DNA from: Agarivorans gilvus
Lineage (GTDB): Bacteria > Pseudomonadota > Gammaproteobacteria > Enterobacterales > Celerinatantimonadaceae
DNA: 64,000 nt
Assembly (NCBI RefSeq): GCF_001420915.1
Contig: NZ_CP013021.1
Coordinates: 2,387,001 to 2,451,000 of the forward strand
Direction of reading: 5' to 3'
Every line of letters starts with the position of its first letter. Within the stretch, counting starts at the first letter, position 1. The notes under the pieces are model-generated. The model searched no databases. It worked only from the letters and a program-made list of their open reading frames with translations, and was not told the origin of the DNA. Positions 35,177 through 45,540 of this stretch are shown here, one piece after another. The position numbers and the translations under genes are program-made.

Positions 35177-36661
35177 TTAAACCTTGAAGCGACTGATGTT
35201 ACTCACCAGTTGCGAATTAAATTCTTTTAAAGCAATAACTTGAGCGTTAACATCATTCGAGTTAGTGGCGATAGAATCGGCTAATGTATGCAGAACATTG
35301 ACATTCTGAGCAATTTCACCAGTTGCTGTATTTTGCTGCTTAGCCGCAACAGCAATACTGCCGTTCATCTCATTAATATTCTCAATATGAACACTAATTT
35401 CTCCCAGCGCCCGCGATAATTCACCGGCAGCCTGATTAACTGAAGCACTAGAATTTAAGCAACCATTCATCGAACTCGCAGCACTGGATGCACTGACTTG
35501 AAGTTTGTCTACAATCGACTCAATTTCTTGAGTCGATTCCTGAGTCTTACTGGCAAGAGTACGGACCTCATCGGCCACCACAGCGAAACCTCTTCCTTGC
35601 TCACCTGCTCTTGCCGCCTCTATAGCCGCATTCAAAGCCAATAAGTTAGTTTGCTCTGCTATGTTACGAATAACCTCAACTACTGAGCCAATCTCAGCGC
35701 TAGACTGAATCAATGTATCTATCCGTTGTGAAGTGTCCGTAATATTGTCGGTTAAAGTATCAATCAAGCGACTATTTTCATGTACCAATTCCACGCTATT
35801 TTGCGTTCGTTTCGTGACCTCTTGAGTCTTGCCAGAGGTACGCTCAGCGTTGTCCAAAACCGCATCAGCAGAAGCGCTCATTTGCTCTAATGCTGCAGCG
35901 GCAGTCTCCATTTGGGCCTGCTGAGATCGTGTATTGTTTAGCGATTCTAAAGAAGCGCTATCCAATGAACTGCTGACAAGGTTTACTTGCTCACTTACGT
36001 TACTAATGTTACGCAGTAGGCCCAATAGATTATCCATCAACAAATTGAAGTTCATACATAACTGCCCAATTTCATTCTGCCGTTTAACTTCAATACGCTT
36101 GGTAAGATCGGCATCCCCAGTAGCGATGTTTTGTAGTGAGGACGCGACATCATTGATAGGTTGTAGAATCAAACGGCGCACGGCGAAAAAGACCGCCACC
36201 CCAACTACTAGCAATGTGAGTAAAATATTACTGACAACGTTGAAGACTTCATCGTTCACTCTGGAAAGATAAGAGCGAGCATCTAGACGGATGATCAACT
36301 CGCCGACCTTGTTGTCACCGTGCAACAAAGGCTGAGTTCGCACAATGGCCTGAGGATAACTTTGCTCTGCATTAGTCTTGGCAATAGTCTTACCACGATG
36401 ATCTACCACCTCTAAGCTATTAATGATGACAGAAGATAGAAAAGCCTGAGTGATTAACTTAGCTTGCTCAAAATCATATACAAATACCGGCTCAATAAGA
36501 GAAGCTTGAGCCATCTCAATCAGTGATGCTGCATCATGCTCGAATGCTTGCTGCTGTTTACTTTGATTAACCATATAGCTGTACGCTGCCCCAGTAAGGA
36601 GACCAAGTAAGCCAAACAATACCAAAATAGCAATCATGGTTTTACTTAAACTAGATTTCAT
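35177..36661 (-). CDS. Methyl-accepting chemotaxis protein
   Basis: The protein has 494 residues from ATG 36661 (AGGTGAG seven bases upstream); an ORF start at 36700 is unlikely. First transmembrane helix about 8-28, short periplasmic sensor (about 30-130), second helix VSNILLTLLVVGVAVFFAV, HAMP domain, then a signalling domain with the hairpin tip EQTNLLALNAAIEAARAGEQ. It lies 11 bp downstream of the binding-protein gene, so the two are probably made together and may act as receptor and ligand-presenting partner for agar oligosaccharides. Confidence 0.92.
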   Translation of the reverse strand: MKSSLSKTMIAILVLFGLLGLLTGAAYSYMVNQSKQQQAFEHDAASLIEMAQASLIEPVFVYDFEQAKLITQAFLSSVIINSLEVVDHRGKTIAKTNAEQSYPQAIVRTQPLLHGDNKVGELIIRLDARSYLSRVNDEVFNVVSNILLTLLVVGVAVFFAVRRLILQPINDVASSLQNIATGDADLTKRIEVKRQNEIGQLCMNFNLLMDNLLGLLRNISNVSEQVNLVSSSLDSASLESLNNTRSQQAQMETAAAALEQMSASADAVLDNAERTSGKTQEVTKRTQNSVELVHENSRLIDTLTDNITDTSQRIDTLIQSSAEIGSVVEVIRNIAEQTNLLALNAAIEAARAGEQGRGFAVVADEVRTLASKTQESTQEIESIVDKLQVSASSAASSMNGCLNSSASVNQAAGELSRALGEISVHIENINEMNGSIAVAAKQQNTATGEIAQNVNVLHTLADSIATNSNDVNAQVIALKEFNSQLVSNISRFKV

Positions 36662-36672
36662 GTTCATCTCAC

Positions 36673-37528
36673 CTAATACAACTTTTCCAAATCGAACCAA
36701 AGCTCTTTACGCTCCAGCGGCGTTTGCTTAGGTAACAAGGGGTTGGCAATATGGATAGCTTTACGCTCCTGAAATTTAGCCACGTCTAAAGTTCGACTAA
36801 TTAACTTAGAGCCCAGAAACACCTGATCAAAGCTACCGTCGGCTATAGCCTGCTCTAAGCCTTGATTCAAAATGTTATACAACGACTCATTGCCCTTATC
36901 TACGTAGAGGTACATAGCCAGTGGATAGATGAGTAACAAATTTGTATCAACAGCTAAATTCAACTCTGGATGAGTTTCAACCACCTCCCAAGCTTCATGC
37001 GCAGCTAATGGCAAGTAGTCAAAACGCCCACCATCTACCATGTAGAACAGGCTTTCTGCTTTAACTGGCTTTATCACTGTTATCCCAGCGTTTTCTAGAA
37101 TCTTGGTATCCCCCAAAAGCGGCCTAAACCCGCCTTAAACTGGGTCAACTTAGAAAGGCTATCTACCCCGAGAATAAGTATTGATTGCTTTTCTCAACGA
37201 TAAAAACGCGATAGCCCATTAAGCCTTTAAACAAAGGAATACGAATGGGACGCAGCGCGGATTCCATTTCTTCGCTGGCACCAGACCACATCAAATCAAT
37301 GTGGCCTTGTTTCACTTCTTCAACCAAACGAGCATCTGAGTAGTAGGTATTGGAATGACTTAGACTTAACTCCTGTTGTTGTTTGCTAAAGGCCAACTCA
37401 ATCAATGAGATAATCAGCTTGTCACGTTCGCTGAGAACCATCGGTGTTGTTACTGCTGATGCGGCTAACGCACTTGTTGCCAGGCAGAGCGACAACAAGA
37501 GTGCTGCTAACTTCTTGTGAACTGCCAT
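36673..37528 (-). pseudogene. Periplasmic solute-binding protein, interrupted by two frameshifts
   Basis: An N-terminal ORF (37528-37163; signal peptide KLAALLLSLCLATSALA) and a C-terminal ORF (37116-36673) are parts of one ~285-residue SBP_bac_3-like protein. Adding one C to the run at 37166-37169 and one to the run at 37110-37114 restores a continuous product through SGVDSLSKLTQFKAGLGRFW and GDTKILENAG. Both breaks are single-base losses in homopolymers 55 bp apart, so sequencing error is likely. It has no permease partner and lies directly upstream of the chemoreceptor gene. Confidence 0.8.
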
Positions 37529-37554
37529 GTTCTTTCCCGTTGTTTTTATATGAA

Positions 37555-37956
37555 CTAAAAGCTCTGATGGAACATCACATTGTTTTTCAAGTTGATGATC
37601 TGTTTTAACACCACATCTTCTGGAGCGTCACGCTTGTATTCTTCAGGATCGCGACAATCCATGATTAAACTAAACACCTTGTAATCATGCTTTTTAGCGA
37701 GCGAATAGTAAAAATCTAAATCTTCATTCTTAGAAAATGAATTGGTCACAGCGACCTTTTCTATGCCTTGCTCAAGTAGTGATTTAACTTCATTACGACA
37801 GTATTCGTCAGCATGCGGTTTCAGCTTTGCATTCCACTTGTTTTCACCGTAAGAGGCATAATAATCCCAACACGACACTACCTGTTCAGTAATGGTGCGA
37901 GCGAACTCAGTTTTACCCGTCCCAAATGGGCCGCGCACAATATAGAGATGTTTCAT
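37555..37956 (-). CDS. Small P-loop NTPase/kinase-like protein
   Basis: The protein has 133 residues with a Walker A motif at the N terminus (GPFGTGKTEFA) and a later acidic segment SLIMDCRDPEEYKRD. Soluble, no signal peptide. Size and pattern suggest a nucleoside/polynucleotide-kinase-like P-loop protein; the substrate is unknown. It sits between an agarase gene and the binding-protein gene in the same leftward run, an unexpected place for such a protein. GTG/ATG choice is not an issue: ATG 37956 is used. Confidence 0.6.
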   Translation of the reverse strand: MKHLYIVRGPFGTGKTEFARTITEQVVSCWDYYASYGENKWNAKLKPHADEYCRNEVKSLLEQGIEKVAVTNSFSKNEDLDFYYSLAKKHDYKVFSLIMDCRDPEEYKRDAPEDVVLKQIINLKNNVMFHQSF

Positions 37957-37977
37957 GTTCTATCCTTGAGTTGAAAA

Positions 37978-38002
37978 TTGTAGCGGCCAATGACCGCTAC
38001 AA
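37978..38002 (-). terminator. Hairpin after the GlyGly-CTERM agarase gene
   Basis: TTGTAGCGG/CCGCTACAA, a perfect 9-bp stem with a 7-base loop, lies 12 bp beyond the agarase stop. On the minus strand it is followed by ATTTTC. It may terminate partially or protect the upstream mRNA. Confidence 0.6.
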
Positions 38003-38014
38003 AAACAATTATGG

Positions 38015-41000
38015 CTAATGGACTCTTCTGCGAATTAACGCTAGACCAAGCAAACCAGCGATGAGGAGAATACCGCTACTACCACCATTGATTACTCTTC
38101 CTGTAGGAGGCTCCTCAGGGTTCGTTGGTTCCTCTGGTTCTGTAGGCTCCTCAGGATCAGTTGGCTCTTGTGGCTCACTAGGATCAGCAGCTTCCGGACC
38201 ACGGTGCAGTACCCCTACGTTGTTACCACTGTACAAGCTAGAAGAACGAGCTCTGCTATCAGAATTTGGCGCTGTTAATTCTGTTTCACATTGATCTTTC
38301 AAACTAGCGTCATACATATAACAGTTGAAGATCCTTATCGCATCGGTCATTTCGGCATAAGGAGTATCAGTTACAGTGACAAAACCTACATTGTAGTTCT
38401 CACCGTCCCAAGCGCGTCCAACTATAGGGGAATCAATGTACTGGAACCAATGAGCACCAACGAACTGCGGATTATCATTCACTGTTTCTAGGTAATTCAC
38501 CATCATCTCAGCTCGCTGAGCTTGCGAAGTTGCAGTAATTAAGCCTTCAGCAAAGGAGCCATTGTCTAAGGATCCCATGTGAAACTCACCGATAATCGCA
38601 GGCTTATCCAAGTCAGCTAGCTGCCCTAAGGCATCACCATCCCAGTCATCGGCACTTACGCTCTGTTTGTAAATGTTATAACTCAATACATCAACAACAG
38701 CGGCTGCAGCATCAACAACGCGATCCGTTCTACCCCAATCGGCAAAGCGAGATCCGAGATAGAGATGACCGGGCAGTTCAGCATTCAAAGCATTTTTCAC
38801 AACCGTAAAGTATTGGAAGGCATAGAACCATTGCAAAGTGTTTAGGTCAGCAGTCATTTGTGCGTGCTCACCGTCATAGCCCAGCTCCAAGGCTGGACGC
38901 ATTGCATCAAAACTTGCAAAACTAGTTCCCCAAGCACGATTCAATTGCTCGATGGTGGCATAGTTTAGCCCCCAATCAGCTTGAATGATGTTTAGGAAAG
39001 CACTCTTAGCTGGACTTAGCTCAGCATCCGTATTAAATACCGCTATCGTTTGAATGTGCTTTTTCTGGTTGCTGTTAAGCTCTTGCGGCCCCGCAGTTGG
39101 ACTACCCCAGCTAAGCTCGTTATCAACATAGATCCCCACCAGCTTGCTCATATCTGCGCCACTCAACTCAGCTTTGATCTGGGCAGCCATTGCCGCGGCA
39201 TTGCTGGCAAAGGCCTCGTCCCATGGGTCCGGCAGCCCCCCCAATAACCATCGCCAATAGTGTTTACTGGCTCACAACCACGACAGTTTCTAGTCCAACC
39301 GTTTGCTACAAAAGGCATATCTGTTTCTGCATAAAAAGCTGGGTCAGTCCAGTTACCAAGCGTGGTAAAGCCCCAGTCTTTCATACGATTCAAGGTGTTG
39401 CTACGCCATGCTTGTTCAGAACCATAACGTTGCACCAAGTTATGACCGTAGAAACTCACCGCTTGTCCACGAGACACAGGACCACTATGAACCGGCCCAT
39501 AATTGGCATTTTCATAAGTGGTGGGAACTTCAGTAAACATAGCCTGACGTAGCGCAGAACTATCGCCTTCTGTGGCACTGCCAGTCATGGTGTAAGTATC
39601 CGCTAAGCGAATATTCGCTACACCGGTAGAAAAGAAAGCATTACCGTCTGCATCTACCAAGTGCCATTTACCATTAGTATCTTTACAGGCATTGAATGAG
39701 GCAGGACTTGCCATTACACAACTTTGGTTTGGTTGTAAGCTTGGGTGGCCAAAACCATTAGCGGCACGAGCAGCGCCTTGTAACCTGCCCAGAACGCCAT
39801 TCGCAGTTTCTGCAGAACCTAGGTCGGATAAGTCCGTTTGATCAGCAACTTTATACTTATAAGTAACTTGACTGTTTTGTCCTTTGGCGTCCAATAAGCC
39901 GGCAAAAGCAGAACTGTGGTTCAAATCCTTAATTACCCGTAAGTTATCAAAAATTAAAGTAGTATCTGCTGCTGGCTGCGCGAGGAAAAAACGCAATTCG
40001 GTAATATTCGCGCTGTTTAGCTCAAAGTCTTGCCCCCAAGCATCTCGAGCAGGAGAAGCCGGTAGATCACGCATACCCAAAGCGGCTACGCGACCATTTT
40101 GATCCCACTCGTTCATGTCCCAAGGTGGGTTGTCATTTAGGCTCACGTAAATGGTACGGGTTTGCTTACCAGCCAAAATTCGCGCAGCACGATTATTGAT
40201 GTCTCCACTCACCCCACCATCTGACTGCAATCGAGTAAACAGTTCTATACTTTGGTCAGCAGGGTTGGTCACATCTATGGCAATCGCAAGGTTGTCACCT
40301 AGTTCATCGGCATTCCAGGCGGGGTTAGGATTAAACACCAAAGAGCCCCAACCACCAGCAGGGTAAACCACCTCAAGCGCTTTAGCTCCTTGGCTAACCC
40401 CTTTATCTACCACGTTTACACTCAAACCTTGATCAGGAACGATGTATTCAGCTAGCTCATCACCATCAAAGCCTTCAAGCAAAGCTAGCGTCTTCACTGG
40501 CGCGCTGTGCACTTGATTGGCCGCCTCAGGGACCTCCGGAGGTGTAGGTTCTGAGCTAATCGTACCAACCCGCAGGTTGTCAAAATACAAGTCAGCTGCG
40601 CCCGCTTCGCCAAGCAATACTTGCACACCTAGCGCTTTATTCTTGTCAAAGTTTTCACCATGAGTTTGATCCTCATGGCCACCATTCAAGCTCATTGCCA
40701 GAGTAGTGCTTTTTCCGGCAGCAACCGTGTAGTACTGAATAGTTGCATGGCTTTCATCACACCAACAACCAGTGGCAATATCTTGGTCAATAACTTTAAA
40801 AGCCACGACCGCATCGCTAGTACCAGGGTTAGTCACATCAACATAAATATTATCGTGTGAGCTCCAGTCCCAAGTGCCCCAGTTCCAAATAAGCACAGGC
40901 TCCAGCTCTGCTGCGAAGCTCGCTAACATGGCATTACTGCCATCGCTAGCGTGTTGCTGAACATAATCAATGATTGTAGCACTGCCGCCCTGCGGCGTGA

Positions 41001-41127
41001 TTTCCAAATACTCGGGTTCACCACTCGCATAGGGAGGGTTCTCAAATGAGGTGACGAGCTCTGTTGCCGCAAACACAGGGACACTGAGACTCGAGGCAAT
41101 CGCTAACGATAGTAGATGCCTTTTCAT
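38015..41127 (-). pseudogene. GH50 beta-agarase with GlyGly-CTERM sorting tail, frameshifted
   Basis: About 1037 residues once joined. Signal peptide (KRHLLSLAIASSLSVPVFA; ATG 41127 with GGAG). Two carbohydrate-binding-like beta domains (about 20-190 and 215-400) precede the GH50 catalytic barrel, with acid/base segment GIYVDNELSWGS and nucleophile segment PAIIGEFHMG. The tail has a Pro/Glu linker, then GGSSG, a hydrophobic helix and RRR, the rhombosortase GlyGly-CTERM pattern for surface release. The frame breaks at a C7 run (39236-39242; eight restore YWGGLPDPWDEAF), so the gene reads as two ORFs. Confidence 0.85.
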
Positions 41128-41151
41128 ATCTAACTCCATTTCTTAATAAAC

Positions 41152-41173
41152 AGAGCCTCCTTCCAGAGGCTCT
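41152..41173 (-). terminator. Intercistronic hairpin between two GH50 genes
   Basis: AGAGCCTC/GAGGCTCT, a perfect 8-bp stem with a 6-base loop, in the 54-bp gap. On the minus strand it is followed by GTTTATT. Either a weak terminator or an mRNA-stabilising element. Confidence 0.55.
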
Positions 41174-41181
41174 AACTATTG

Positions 41182-44049
41182 TTATTTTTTGTAACGCAGA
41201 TTATATAGATCACGGTTGAACTGCTTAGCGGCATCAATCAACTCTTGATATGGTGTGTCGGTAATTGAAACGAAGCCCACATTGTAGTTCTCACCATCCC
41301 AAGCTCGACCAGTGGTAGGCGAATCTAGGTATTGGAACCAATGAGCACCAACAAAGTATGGGTTGTCTACGATGCTCTGCATGTAGTGGGTATATTTCTT
41401 CGCTCGATCCGCTTGATTTGATGCTGAAACGATACCGCCGTGGAACAAACCGGTATCTGTCGCACCGAAATGGAACTCACCAATAATGCTCGGCTTATCT
41501 AGCTCAGGGAGTAAACTCCAATCACCTTTGCTGTTCAAGTCTTCTGCATAAAGGTTGTAACTCATAACATCAACGTAAGGGGCTGCGCCGCGGGCGATTT
41601 CAGGAGTTACCCCCCAATCAGCGAAGCGGGCCCCAAGGTACATATGGTTAGGCAACACTTTTTTTAGTTCAGCCTGTACAGTAGAGAAATACTTCTCTGA
41701 GAGCATTTGCAGCATCTCGGAGTAATCTTTCTTCATACTACTGCTTAAGCGAGAACGATGATCAAAAGAGACTTCAAAATCAGCCCATGACGTAACCTTA
41801 GTTCCCCAGCTTTGGTTAAGTGCATCAATGCTTGAGTACTTGTCTTGCAAATGCTTAGTGAAAGCGGCCTTAGCAGGGCTCTCTTTGATGTCATAACTCA
41901 GCGCATTCACTACGAGGCCGTAGTGGTTGGCTTCGTTCTTGGTATTACCCCAACTAATTTCATTGTCGACAAAGATACCCATTAGCCATGGGTCGTCCTT
42001 GCTAACTTCGGAAGCCACTTTCTCCGCCATCTTGCGGGTGCTAACGGCAAACTCAGGATCGAATGGGTCATGGATCGGTCCCCAGTAATCGTTACCAGTA
42101 CTGATGCGAGCGTGATCACCGAAAATCCAACCATTGGCCGCATAAGCAATTTGCTGATTATCATAGAACTTAGGATCCGCCCAATTACCTAAGGTGGTAA
42201 AGCCCCAATCTTGCATACGATTTAGCGTGACATCCTTCCAAATCTTCAGAGCTTCTTCACGAGAGGTTTGGTACTTACGTTGTAGGTTGGCACTGTAAAA
42301 ACTAAACACCTCGCCTTTTTTCAATGCACCAGTGTGTATCCAATCAGCATAATCATAGCTCTCCGCGAGCACATCATCATACTCTGGTAGCCACGTGAAC
42401 ATGCTATTACGCAACTCAGACGCAACTTCACGGCCTTCTCGAGTTTCTTTGTTGCTGAAATCAACACCGGTAATAGTTACGGTGTCATCCATCCGGATGT
42501 TATCTAGGCCTGTCACAAAGAACAGATAACCTTCAGGATCGACTAATGCCCATTTACCGTCGACTTTTTCAGCTCGGAAAAAACCTGTTGCTTCTAGTTT
42601 GGGACCATCGGCCCAGCCGCCGAACTTACTACGATCCGGTAATTGAGTAGGATGCTCTAGAGAATCAAGCTCAGCTGCGCCTGCGGCTTGAAGATCTTCC
42701 AAACTCTTCACTTTTTGCGCCCAGTCTTGGCCAGTATATTGACCGAACTCGTCTAGTAATCCTTCATAACGACTCGTATCTGATTCTAAGTTTGGAATTA
42801 AACGAACACTGCTTATCTGTAACTTTTGATCCGCAGTTGGGTTTTGCAGGTACAACTGCATAGAATAGATGTTGGACAGGTCAAGATTGTTATCACCCCA
42901 ACCGTAGCTTATAGCTTGCGCCTTATAAGATTTCTTCGGTGGTTCACCACGCATACCGGATACCATTTGATCTCCAGCAGGCATCAGCGACAAGTAGTAA
43001 GTTCCTTCATCATTTGGCGCAATGGTGACATAGCCCGACCAAGAATTTTGCACCCCATTGGCAGTACCACCAAAGGCTTCATGCTCGTCATCGTCAACGC
43101 GAACGAACAGCTGCAACGGCTCGTCTGATTTGTTAACCATATCAAAGGCAACGTTGAAATCTCCCTGACCAGACCAGTCCCAAGGAACGTCAGGACGGAA
43201 CGTAATATTCGGGTAGGAGTTGCTGGCAGAGAACAAAACGTCAATTGCTGCACCATCATCGGTTTTCACCGGCGAGATTGTCGTTGCCACACTTCGCTCT
43301 GCAGAAATAAAGCTATCTTGTCCCTTCTCGAAATCAGTAATAGCCAAAACAGTTGGCACTGGACCAGTAACAACTTCTTCTGCGCCGGATGCTTCAACAA
43401 AGTCACCAGTAGCATCCACTAGGGCAAAGTTATCTACGATGACACTTTGCTGATCGATTGGGCCTTGTACGAAAATCTGAAACTCAACCAATTTACGCAG
43501 GTTGATTTTCTCTCCGCCCCAATAACCGTCTAACTTCCGCTTAGAACCGTTAAAGATCATTTCAACTGGTACAGTTTCTCCAGCAGGCACACTAAGCGCA
43601 TAGTTAAGCTGATTGTCTCCGGCACCCATCACACCAACATTGTCAGCAATTTTCAAAATAATGTTAGCGGTACTGTCGGTAGGGTTGGTTACATCTAAAG
43701 TTAAACTGCCTTTGGCGTTCCAATTCCAATTACCAGTGTCTGGATGAAGCTTCACGTTTGGCCAAAACTTGAACTTGTTGGCCTCATTCACTGAATCGAA
43801 ATCTATTTTCAGCGCTTGACTGCCAGCAGTAACACCAGTATCAGTAACGGCGCTCGCCTTGGCATGTTCGGCCTTCAGCTTGCTAAAAAACTTATCGCTC
43901 TCAAAATCAGGAAGCGCACCACCCATGTCTTCAACTACTTGTTCACCGGCGGCAGCTTGCTCATTCTGTGGGGTCGTAGAAGCACAACCATAAATGCCTA
44001 ATAAACTCAGGCTAAGAACGGTTGCGATTTTGCTTTTAGTAAATGTCAT
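41182..44049 (-). CDS. GH50 beta-agarase lipoprotein
   Basis: The protein has 955 residues from ATG 44049 (AAAGGG ribosome site). Lipobox LLGIYGC anchors it in the envelope. Two N-terminal carbohydrate-binding-like beta domains (about 40-220 and 235-430) lead into the GH50 barrel, with acid/base Glu in GIFVDNEISWGN and nucleophile Glu in PSIIGEFHFGATD. GH50 enzymes release neoagarobiose or neoagarotetraose from agarose. Follows the porin gene on the same strand by 66 bp. A lipid-anchored agarase beside the porin fits processing at the outer membrane or in the periplasm. Confidence 0.92.
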   Translation of the reverse strand: MTFTKSKIATVLSLSLLGIYGCASTTPQNEQAAAGEQVVEDMGGALPDFESDKFFSKLKAEHAKASAVTDTGVTAGSQALKIDFDSVNEANKFKFWPNVKLHPDTGNWNWNAKGSLTLDVTNPTDSTANIILKIADNVGVMGAGDNQLNYALSVPAGETVPVEMIFNGSKRKLDGYWGGEKINLRKLVEFQIFVQGPIDQQSVIVDNFALVDATGDFVEASGAEEVVTGPVPTVLAITDFEKGQDSFISAERSVATTISPVKTDDGAAIDVLFSASNSYPNITFRPDVPWDWSGQGDFNVAFDMVNKSDEPLQLFVRVDDDEHEAFGGTANGVQNSWSGYVTIAPNDEGTYYLSLMPAGDQMVSGMRGEPPKKSYKAQAISYGWGDNNLDLSNIYSMQLYLQNPTADQKLQISSVRLIPNLESDTSRYEGLLDEFGQYTGQDWAQKVKSLEDLQAAGAAELDSLEHPTQLPDRSKFGGWADGPKLEATGFFRAEKVDGKWALVDPEGYLFFVTGLDNIRMDDTVTITGVDFSNKETREGREVASELRNSMFTWLPEYDDVLAESYDYADWIHTGALKKGEVFSFYSANLQRKYQTSREEALKIWKDVTLNRMQDWGFTTLGNWADPKFYDNQQIAYAANGWIFGDHARISTGNDYWGPIHDPFDPEFAVSTRKMAEKVASEVSKDDPWLMGIFVDNEISWGNTKNEANHYGLVVNALSYDIKESPAKAAFTKHLQDKYSSIDALNQSWGTKVTSWADFEVSFDHRSRLSSSMKKDYSEMLQMLSEKYFSTVQAELKKVLPNHMYLGARFADWGVTPEIARGAAPYVDVMSYNLYAEDLNSKGDWSLLPELDKPSIIGEFHFGATDTGLFHGGIVSASNQADRAKKYTHYMQSIVDNPYFVGAHWFQYLDSPTTGRAWDGENYNVGFVSITDTPYQELIDAAKQFNRDLYNLRYKK

Positions 44050-44115
44050 CACATTGCCCTTTAGGATAGAACCCGCAGCGTATCCCACGGGTCTTTATTA
44101 TTTTAAGAATTTGGT

Positions 44116-45501
44116 TTACCACCAAGCCTCGAACTGCGCACCAACAGTAAGTGCTGTGCGTTTACCAGTTTGAGAAACGTAAGGGTTGGTACGCCATTCC
44201 CAGCTTTCGTTTGCGGTTGGGATGTCGTTATAAACAGTAGTCTTGGTATCCAACTCACCATAAGTAGCGAAGAATCGAATTACAGGACGGTCCCAGAAAT
44301 CGCCACCCAAGTGAAGGTTTTGAGCGATAGTGGCTTTCCAAGAAGTATTTGTTCCTGGGTCTGAGCCCTCATTCACGTCATCGAACTTCATCATGTCATA
44401 ACCCAGTTCAAGCTGAGTAGACCAACGATCACTCCAGTTGTAGGAGTTACGTAATACAAATGAGTTCCAAAGCGTTTTTTCCCATGCCACGCTATTAATT
44501 CGACGTTGGCGAGCTTCTTCGTTAAAACTTTGGTATTCACCAGTCCATGCGTATTCAATACGGAAGGTATCAGTTAGGTTCTGCATACCTTGGAATACCC
44601 AACCTACAGAATCTGTTGGGAGGTATAGCCAATCTTGAGTCATTGAGGTGCTGGTATTGCGCCCATAGCGAAGTATAAATTGATTAAAATCAGCCCATTG
44701 TCCCTGTCTAATAGCAAAACCCAAGGTATAACTGTTTGGTTGATGGAAACTGGCAGATTTCTCTACATCACCCCAAGACCACTCATACTCAAGGTCAGAG
44801 TCAGAGCCGTAGTAGAAGCCATAGTTAGCAAACACATCCATGGCAATATTGTCTGCTAACGAAATACCATGTAAGCGAGTTGAAATAGCGTGATAGTTAC
44901 CGCGAAAGCCCGGCTCACCTTCACACTCCCACGTTTGTTCATTAGTATTAGTACAGAAATCTTGACCGGTGACGCTTCCGTTACCTTCTTTAGTGTAGCC
45001 GACGTTAAGTTTGGCAAATCCAAGATCCAAGTCATCAATACCCGCACCTACACCATCATTCATAACCATGTGGTAATCAATGAGTTCTGATTTATAGCGT
45101 TGGTAGTAACGCTGGCCAGCCCAGATGGCGGCTTCGGGATTACTTGGAATTACGCCACGGCCAACAACCCACCATTCGTCAAGGTTGAAGTCTTCTGCAT
45201 CACTCGCAATATTGGTCTTAATAATCCAATTCATGCCATTCTTAGACACCCCATAGTCAAGGTGCAGTTCAGCAAAAGTGCCTTCGTTACCAAGCCGGCC
45301 AGTCATAGCGCTATTATTACCGGCGGTCTGAATAATATTCATACCATTGTTGGCATTATCAGATTGACGATTCAGAATTTGGTCATTAGTTGAACCGGTG
45401 CCACCTTTGCCGTAACCCCAGAATCGAAATCCATCTAAGTTTTCACCGAATGCCGAATTACAGGCAAGAGCGAGGGCTGAAAGTGCAATGACTCTCTTCA
45501 T
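44116..45501 (-). CDS. LamB/maltoporin-type outer-membrane porin
   Basis: The protein has 461 residues. Signal peptide (KRVIALSALALACNSAFG), then an all-beta mature protein opening FRFWGYGKGGTG and ending in an aromatic residue (FEAWW), as for outer-membrane barrels. Repeated aromatic tracts such as WWVVGRGVIP and WAGQRYYQRYK resemble the LamB sugar slide. It lies between the oligosaccharide symporter and agarase genes in one operon, so neoagaro-oligosaccharides are the likely substrate. Confidence 0.9.
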   Translation of the reverse strand: MKRVIALSALALACNSAFGENLDGFRFWGYGKGGTGSTNDQILNRQSDNANNGMNIIQTAGNNSAMTGRLGNEGTFAELHLDYGVSKNGMNWIIKTNIASDAEDFNLDEWWVVGRGVIPSNPEAAIWAGQRYYQRYKSELIDYHMVMNDGVGAGIDDLDLGFAKLNVGYTKEGNGSVTGQDFCTNTNEQTWECEGEPGFRGNYHAISTRLHGISLADNIAMDVFANYGFYYGSDSDLEYEWSWGDVEKSASFHQPNSYTLGFAIRQGQWADFNQFILRYGRNTSTSMTQDWLYLPTDSVGWVFQGMQNLTDTFRIEYAWTGEYQSFNEEARQRRINSVAWEKTLWNSFVLRNSYNWSDRWSTQLELGYDMMKFDDVNEGSDPGTNTSWKATIAQNLHLGGDFWDRPVIRFFATYGELDTKTTVYNDIPTANESWEWRTNPYVSQTGKRTALTVGAQFEAWW

Positions 45502-45540
45502 GCTAATTTCCTTATTTTAAGTTGTTTTGTTTATGAAAAG

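Noticed and set aside
38061..38294. Rightward Gly/Ser-rich repeat frame opposite the agarase tail
   Set aside because: It is the antisense of the Pro/Glu-rich linker of the GlyGly-CTERM agarase, so its repeats merely mirror that linker.
39230..39250. Programmed -1 frameshift in the surface GH50 gene (G GGG GGC heptamer in frame)
   Set aside because: The heptamer and direction fit, but three other one-base homopolymer losses occur nearby where no slippery site is needed, so sequencing error or mutation explains all four more simply.
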